Assembly: GCA_027886185.1 (NCBI GenBank)
Contig: WOAB01000040.1
Coordinates: forward strand, 6,076,001-6,140,000
Source: Rheum nobile
Lineage: Eukaryota; Streptophyta; Magnoliopsida; Caryophyllales; Polygonaceae
DNA: 64,000 nucleotides
Reading direction: 5' to 3'
Below the pieces are notes generated by a model, which was not told the DNA's origin, made no database searches, and was given only the letters and a program-made list of their open reading frames with translations. The position numbers were made by a program, and so were the translations under genes. Shown piece by piece: positions 58,088 to 64,000 of this stretch (within the stretch, counting starts at the first letter, position 1; every line of letters starts with the position of its first letter).

Positions 58088-59459
58088 TGATGAGCACTAT
58101 TTTGTAGTGCTTATCTATGAGTTGTTACCGGTGTTTAGGGTGCCATCTGTAGGGATTTAGAGCACAACTGTGGAGTACGAAGTTGAAGTAGAAGTGCGGA
58201 TATGGTGGTTTGGAGGAACTTAAATGAAGATATATTGAAGAGAGAAGGAACCACCCAAGAAGACGAAGAATAGACCCAACTGGGTCTATAGAAGAAATTC
58301 GCGACCGCAGGTGACGAAGAAGAACGATCGCGGCTAATTCGAGAAGACGGAGCAGAAAAGTCCATTTTCCGTGACCGCGGAACATATTCCGCGACTGTGG
58401 AAAATCCCTTCAGCGAGACGAAGTCGAGAGCACATTCCTATTTTCCGCAACCGGGGATTTGGTGCCGCGGCCGCGGAAGCACACCCCAGGCGATCCGACG
58501 GAGATTTCCGAAGTTTTTATGTTTTTCCCTTTTCCGATTATTTTCTTTGTTTTATTTCGAACATTATACTTTAGTTTCCTTTTAGACTACTTTCGTTATC
58601 TTTTCCCTTTAGTTTTAGGGTTAGGTTATTTAACCTAGTTTCCCTTTCATTGTTCATCATCAAATTAATCATCACGTTTTAGCATTCAGCAGTTTTCCCT
58701 TTGAAGTTATTTTGTTTCCAAGAACTATGAAGAACTAAGCACCTTTGCTTAGTCCGAAAATTGAAGCTTTTCGTATGATTTGATTGTGAGGTTAATTCTC
58801 TATTTCCTATTTCCTTTGGATTATATCTTTTCTCTTGAGCATATTCCTATTGATTGTTATTGATTTGACTGACTTGATCACCTAGTTGATATTAGTAATT
58901 GTCTATTGCTAGGGTTTGGATATTTCGAGTTGAGATTCCTTATCTAGAGTAGCAAACATGATATTCTAGGACTAGTTGGACTAGATTATTATGAAAGAGA
59001 ATTGATTATGTGCTAAATGTTGCGAAACATCGGTATTGTATGTATACTGGTTTGATCCTATGCTCTATGTTGCTGTTGTTCTAAATCCTGATAGTTTCTC
59101 GTGCGTTGAATAGTAAGGGTTGCTAGGGCTAGTTGAACTAGTGACTATTTAAGAATACGGACAGGAATAATCAAAGGAAAGGAATAGAGATAACCTAGGA
59201 TCGATCATTCAATTGAAAGGTGGATATTTGTTTGGCTGAGTATTTTCCCTTAATTGAATACAAACTCTTTGCTTTCTTTGCTTTGTTTACTTGTTTACAA
59301 CAATCAACCTTAAAACCCCCCTTTGTTACCTTTGCATGCTAATTCACATAAAGATAAACAACTCCTCCCTGTGGGATTCGACCCTTGCTTGTCCAAACAA
59401 CTTGTTTAGGTTTGTTAGGATAATTTTGATCAGGTGATACGACTAAAACCTGCCTGTCA
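58088..59459 (+). repeat. LTR 2 of array C, shared by both units (1,372 bp)
   Basis: TGATGAGCAC...CCTGCCTGTCA, same length as LTR 1. It serves as 3' LTR of unit 1 and 5' LTR of unit 2. CCGCGG motifs show CpG-type changes relative to LTR 1 (for example GCGACTGTGG). Confidence 0.93.
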
Positions 59460-59462
59460 AAT

Positions 59463-59479
59463 TGGCGCCGTTGCCGGGG
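59463..59479 (+). other. Primer binding site 2 of array C (tRNA-Asp type, canonical)
   Basis: TGGCGCCGTTGCCGGGG, an unmutated match to the complement of plant tRNA-Asp. Confidence 0.92.
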
Positions 59480-59604
59480 ACGACAGGATCCAGACCATCA
59501 CCAAGTGCATAACATAATTAACTCAGAATATGACAACGTTGGCTAGCACTATGGCCCAACAAATTGGAGGGTTGACCAAGCAGTAGGAGACCCTAGCTCA
59601 GAAT

Positions 59605-60870
59605 ATGGTAACGTTGGGCAATGTTGTGATCCAACAAAATCAAGAGATGCGGTCAAGTATTCAGAACCTGGAGAAACAAATGGGGCAGATCTCCATCGCT
59701 ATAAGCAAGTTGGAAGCTCGGGAGTTGGGGAAACTACCATCTCAAACGGTAGTCAACCCGAGGGAGAACGTCTGTGCCATGACGTTTAGGAGCGGGGCTG
59801 AGGTGGAAGCCAGGGGAGCACGCGAGAAAGACGTCCGCGACCGTGGAGATGAGAGCCGCGACCGCGGCGTGACTACTGAGGAGACGAACGAAATCGGGGC
59901 AAACCCGCGACCACGGCAGGAAATCCACGACCGCGGAAAAAGCGCGGATGTAGAGGAGCAACAGGTCGAGCATTTTCCGCGACCGTGGCATGAAATCCGC
60001 GACCGCGGAAAAAGCGTGGACGACATCGACCAGGTCAAACAACTTCCGCGACCGCGGCCACCAATCCGCGCCCGCGGAAATGCTCCAGAAGCATCCTCTC
60101 ATCTTCACGATCCCTCTGACGACTACGTGTGCCCCTATTTCCCTCCGCTCGGATCCGAAAAGCCACCCGCACCTTTCCCTGAAGCTCTGGCGGACACAAG
60201 GAGGCCAGCCAATGACAAGGAATTGTTTGAGACTTTCAGCAACTGCGAGGTAAATATTCATTTACTCAAGCTGGTCAATAGTATCCCTCGCTACGCTAAA
60301 TTCTTGAAGGAGCTCTGCACGATTAAGAGGAAGAGGGCTGTGAAGGAGAAGAAAAAGGTGCTAGTCAGTGAGAATGTGTCCGCTATGCTGCAAAAGCGGA
60401 TACCTAAGAAGGCGAGTGATCCAGGGATGTTCATGATTCTATGCAAGATTGGGGGTGCCTTGTTCGACAAAGCGTTACTTGATTTGGGTGCCTCCATAAA
60501 TGTGTTGCCTCTCTCACACTACGTGTCCTTGGAGTTGGGACCATTAGAGATGACGGAGATTGTCATCCAACTGGCGGATAACTCATATGTCTACCCCAAA
60601 GGAGTGGTGCAGGACGTGCTGGTCGAGGTGGACAAGTTAGTGTTCTCTTTAGACTTCTTTGTGATGGACACGGGGCAGGACAAGGACGCAGCGCCTGTGA
60701 TGTTAGGAAGGTCGTTCATGAATACGGCAGGTACAAAGATAGACGTGAGCAGCGGTTCGCTCACAATGGAATTCGACGGGGAGAGGGTCGGATTCAACAT
60801 TAATGATTCCAAGAGACACCCTCCAGATGGGAACCCCGAGTGCTCATTGGAGGTGAGCGAACCAAGTTGA
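59605..60870 (+). CDS. Gag C-terminus and protease of C unit 2 (open)
   Basis: 421 residues from ATG 59605. Upstream in the same frame are TAG at 59584 and an earlier TAA, so the native start is lost or lies here. The order is a heptad-like gag tail (EMRSSIQNLEKQMGQIS), the Athila-type block LPSQTVVNPRENVCAM, an Arg-rich repeat region encoded by CCGCGACCGCGG motifs (residues about 70-150: RDRGDESRDRG, PRPRQEIHDRGK), and retropepsin with LLDLGASINVL (catalytic Asp in DLGAS). No RT follows. It is a remnant that may give a partial gag-protease product at most. Unit 1 carries the same gene with three stops. Confidence 0.85.
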   Translation: MVTLGNVVIQQNQEMRSSIQNLEKQMGQISIAISKLEARELGKLPSQTVVNPRENVCAMTFRSGAEVEARGAREKDVRDRGDESRDRGVTTEETNEIGANPRPRQEIHDRGKSADVEEQQVEHFPRPWHEIRDRGKSVDDIDQVKQLPRPRPPIRARGNAPEASSHLHDPSDDYVCPYFPPLGSEKPPAPFPEALADTRRPANDKELFETFSNCEVNIHLLKLVNSIPRYAKFLKELCTIKRKRAVKEKKKVLVSENVSAMLQKRIPKKASDPGMFMILCKIGGALFDKALLDLGASINVLPLSHYVSLELGPLEMTEIVIQLADNSYVYPKGVVQDVLVEVDKLVFSLDFFVMDTGQDKDAAPVMLGRSFMNTAGTKIDVSSGSLTMEFDGERVGFNINDSKRHPPDGNPECSLEVSEPS

Positions 60871-62283
60871 GGAGGTCAAGTAGTATGTCGAACCACGACA
60901 ATAACTAAGGCGCTGTCCGGGAGGCAACCCGAGGTATGTATTTCTTTTCTTGTCTTTTCAATTCTTGTTTTTAATTGCTTTTGTTCGTGTGTTTTTGTTT
61001 TGTTTCGAACTAACCTGCAGGGAGGAGACCCGAATCATATTGAAGAAGGTGTTGCCCACACCAATGTAAGTCCTTCTACTGCCCTGCCCAAAAAAAAAAA
61101 CTAAAAAAAAAAGAAAAAAGAGTTCCATCGAAGGCCAGCTGTCCGAATACCCCATGGAGAGGAGGTGTGCATCATGTTGCCAAGGAGGAGACATTATCCC
61201 CACACATTATTTGGCAACGATGATGGCCCTACAATTGACAACTGAGGAGGAAGAGGAACACCAGGGCCCACACCACGATTACATCTGGGCCTATTTTTTT
61301 TGTGTTCGTAGAAGGCCATGCAATCCCGTTCCCTTGATTTACCACTTCTCACCACAGTGGTTCCTTTTGGTTGCATGGTAGGAGTTGATTGAGTTGAAGG
61401 CCGTGCAACCCCGACTTACTTGCTATACCACTACTCACCACAGTAGTTCACTTTGGTTGCACGGTAGAGTTGAGTTGAAGACCCGCGCAACACCAGAGAC
61501 ACGAGCTTATTGATATACCACCAGCAACAACTTCAGTGTCCAAGCCAACTCGGCGACGGTTGTGAGTACTTTTTCCCCTTCCCTATGCTTCATTCTTTTT
61601 TGTCTTTCATCACATTGAGGACAATGCAATGTTTCAGCATGGGGGAGGATTCTATACTTGCAATGTCGTTGAGGAGAAAAGAAAAAGAAAAAGCCAAAAT
61701 TCGAAAAAGGCAAAAAATAGAAATCCTGGGATAAGTCGGAAATCCGAAAGGGCGGCTTATGCAATAAGCAGGTGGCTTGGACCAGTATTAGGCTGGGGTA
61801 ATAATTGGTCAAGAGTGATGTGAGTTATATGTGAGCCCATCTATTGAAAAATAAAATGAGTGGCTTGGTGAAAATCCGAAAGGGCGCCTTGGCAAAATGA
61901 GTGAAAAGAAGAAGAGTGATTTTTACGAATCATCATTTTACCTGGCGTGGTGGCATAAGAAGAGGTTATATAAGGAGGATTCAGGTAGGTGACTCTGGAG
62001 CGATAAGAAGATAGATGGGAGGCTAGGATTAGATTATTTTTCACTCTATGGTGTTCGGGATAAGCTTGGGGGAAGTACTCTGCTTTACTTCTAACTTGGT
62101 GTTGTGATTTTGTTGTGTGTATGTTGTGTTGAGCATATTGTGTTAGTGTCTTGGAGATTCATTGTTAGATGCGATTAGAGGATATGATTTTTCTATGCTT
62201 CCTGAGACCTTGGGGATTTGATTGGAGGAGTAGGTTTCTTTTAGCTTACTCGAGGACGAGTAAGGTTTAAGCATGGGGGAGTT
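60871..62283 (+). other. 3' non-coding region of C unit 2
   Basis: Closely similar to 56674-58087, with the same internal and terminal polypurine tracts and two TCCGAAAGGG hairpin motifs. No pol sequence. Confidence 0.75.
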
Positions 62284-63630
62284 TGATCAACACTATTTTG
62301 TAGTGCTTATCTATGAGTTGTTACCGGTGTTTAGGGTGTCATCTATAGGGATTTAGAGCACAACTGTGGAGTACGGAGTTGAAGTAGAAGTGCGGATATG
62401 GTGGTTTGGAGGAACTTAAATGAAGATATATTGAAGAGAGAAGGAACCACCCAAGAAGACGAAGAATAGACCCAACTGGGTCTACAGAAGAAATCCGCGA
62501 CCGCGGGTGACGAAGGAGAACGATCGTGGCTAATTTGAGAAGACGGAGCAGAAAAGTCCATTTTCCGCGACCGCGGAACATATTCCGCGATCGTGGAAAA
62601 TCCCTTCAGCGAGACGAAGTCGAGAGCACATTCCTATTTTCCGCAACCGTGGATTTGGTGCCGCGGAAGCACACGCCAGGCGATCCGACGGAGATTTCCG
62701 AAGTTTTTATGTTTTTCCCTTTTTCGATTATTTTCTTTATTTTATTTCGAACATTATACTTTAGTTTCCTTTTAGACTACTTTCGTTATCTTTTCCCTTT
62801 AGTTTTAGGATTAGGTTATTTAACCTAGTTTCCCTTTCATTGTTCATCTTCAAATTAATCATCACGTTTTAGCATTCAGCAGTTTTTCCTTTGAAGTTAT
62901 TTTGTTTCCAAGAACTATGAAGAACTAAGCACCTTTGCTTAGTCCGACAATTGAAGCTTTTCGTATGATTTGATTGTGAGGTTAATTCTCTATTTCCTAT
63001 TTCCTTTGGATTATATCTTTTTTCTTGAGCATATTCCTATTGATTGTTATTGATTTGACTGGCTTGATCACTTAGTTGATATTAGTAATTGTCTATTGCT
63101 AGGGTTTGGATATTTCGAGTTGAGATTCCTTATCTAGAGTAGCAAACATGATATTCTAGGACTAGTTGGACTAGATTATTATGAAAGAGAATTGATTATG
63201 TGCTAAATGCTGCGAAACATCGGTGTTGTATGTATCCTGGTTTGATCCTATGCTCTATGCTGCTGTTGTTCTAAATTTTGATAGTTTCTCGTGCGTTCAA
63301 TAGTAAAGGTTGCTAGGACTAGTTGGACTAGTGACTATTTAAGAATAGGGACAGGAATAATCAAAGGAAAGGAATAGAAATAACCTAGGATCGATCATTC
63401 ATATGAAAGATGGATATTTGTTTGGCTAAGTGTTTTCCCTTAATTGAATACAAACTCTTTGCTTTGTTTACTTGTTTACAACAATCAACCTTAAAACCCT
63501 CCTTTGTTACCTTTGCATGCTAATTCACATAAAGATAAACAACTCCTCCGGACCCTTGCTTGTCCAAACTACTTGTTTAGGTTTGTTAGGATAATTTTGA
63601 TCAGATGATACAACTAAAACTTGTCTGTCA
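62284..63630 (+). repeat. LTR 3 of array C (1,347 bp)
   Basis: TGATCAACAC...TTGTCTGTCA. It is slightly shorter than the others (small deletions near 62660 and 63545). CAAGG follows, matching the five bases before LTR 1. Confidence 0.93.
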
Positions 63631-63635
63631 CAAGG

Positions 63636-64000
63636 TGATAAAGATAGGCTTTAAAACTAAATGATAGTCATGAAAAAGATGCAAATGAGGTGTGATGTGG
63701 TCAAAAGAACCACTGTCTATGATCGAACTTGAACTATTACTAGTAGAGAAAAGAGAAAATGATTTACCTACTAAAAATGCAACATGAGAGGTACCTTCAC
63801 CTCCGGATTGTTTGTTGAGAAGACCAACTGACTGCTCATACTGATGCTGCGTCATAGAAACCTAATCGTTTCTAGAGCTTCCAGTAGATACTTGTGCAAC
63901 AATTCTTGGGGCTTTCCCTGGAGGATATCCATGTATCTTCCAGCAATGTTCAATGCTATGACCAAGAACCTTGCAATGATCACAGTAGAACTTGCTCTCT
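63636..64000 (-). pseudogene. Copia element F: gag zinc knuckle and protease (5' part)
   Basis: On - from the right edge: zinc knuckle CDHCKVLGHSIEHCW with KIHGYPPGKAP, an in-frame TAG near 63864, then a frame to 63636 with the protease motif IIDSGSFDHIT. This is the upstream half of F. The C array entered within the protease region, and F resumes at 53890. The element continues beyond the window. Confidence 0.88.

Larger units (their letters stand above)
53891..63630 (+). mobile_element. Tandem Athila-like array C (LTR-internal-LTR-internal-LTR)
   Basis: Three LTRs (53891-55262, 58088-59459, 62284-63630) alternate with two internal regions of about 2.8 kb. CAAGG occurs once on each outer side (53886-53890 and 63631-63635), so the whole stretch occupies one insertion site inside F. 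This arises by unequal recombination between LTRs or by insertion of a concatemer. Both internal regions lack the gag N-terminus, RT, RNase H and integrase. Confidence 0.93.

Overview
The window is nuclear DNA of a flowering plant, most likely a eudicot; the species cannot be named from the sequence. It is almost entirely transposable elements, many nested in one another. The evidence for a plant is a spliced Mutator-like element with a FAR1-type transposase and a Ulp1-type gene, Sirevirus-like Copia elements with initiator-Met-type primer sites, and Athila-like Ty3/gypsy elements with a tRNA-Asp primer site. I found no convincing host gene, rRNA gene, tRNA gene or CRISPR array.

Region 1 (1-10,860) is most of a Mutator-like element (MULE). 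A 12-exon Ulp1-like cysteine protease gene runs on the + strand and continues off the left edge. A 3-exon FAR1/MULE transposase gene runs convergently on the - strand. A degenerate ~22-26 bp minisatellite (core GTGCATGAG) fills the larger introns and the intergenic space, always in the same strand orientation. One exon plus its intron was recently duplicated (757 bp unit). The transposase has an in-frame stop just before a zinc-knuckle tail.

Region 2 (10,861-14,408) is AT-rich. It holds a 626 bp hAT-like MITE with an 8 bp target-site duplication (TSD) and a ~2.1 kb foldback element with long inverted arms around a core of four telo-box-bearing ~145 bp repeats.

Region 3 (14,409-42,001) is a nest. 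A small minisatellite-bearing element (D) was split by a non-autonomous LTR retrotransposon (A, TSD TAACC). A's left LTR was then hit by a Sirevirus-like Copia element (B, 25,541-36,073, TSD GATTC). The junction between B and A was amplified into about twelve 798 bp units, each 549 bp of B's LTR plus ~249 bp of A's LTR, forming a new satellite (15,694-25,540) with traces of higher-order organisation. A's right LTR carries a solo Athila-like LTR (TSD CTCAC).

Region 4 (42,572-64,000) is a second nest. A decayed Copia element (E, + strand) has its gag split by a 7.1 kb element (B2, TSD CTTAC). B2 has an intact gag, a decayed env-position ORF and no pol. A truncated Copia element on the - strand (F) follows. 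It is split by a 9.7 kb tandem Athila-like array (C) with the structure LTR-internal-LTR-internal-LTR, bounded by one 5 bp duplication (CAAGG). Both C internal regions keep only the gag C-terminus and protease.

Working parts are few. B2 gag, the B ORF3 and the second C gag-protease ORF are open. All pol genes seen are broken or missing, so most elements here would need proteins supplied from elsewhere.
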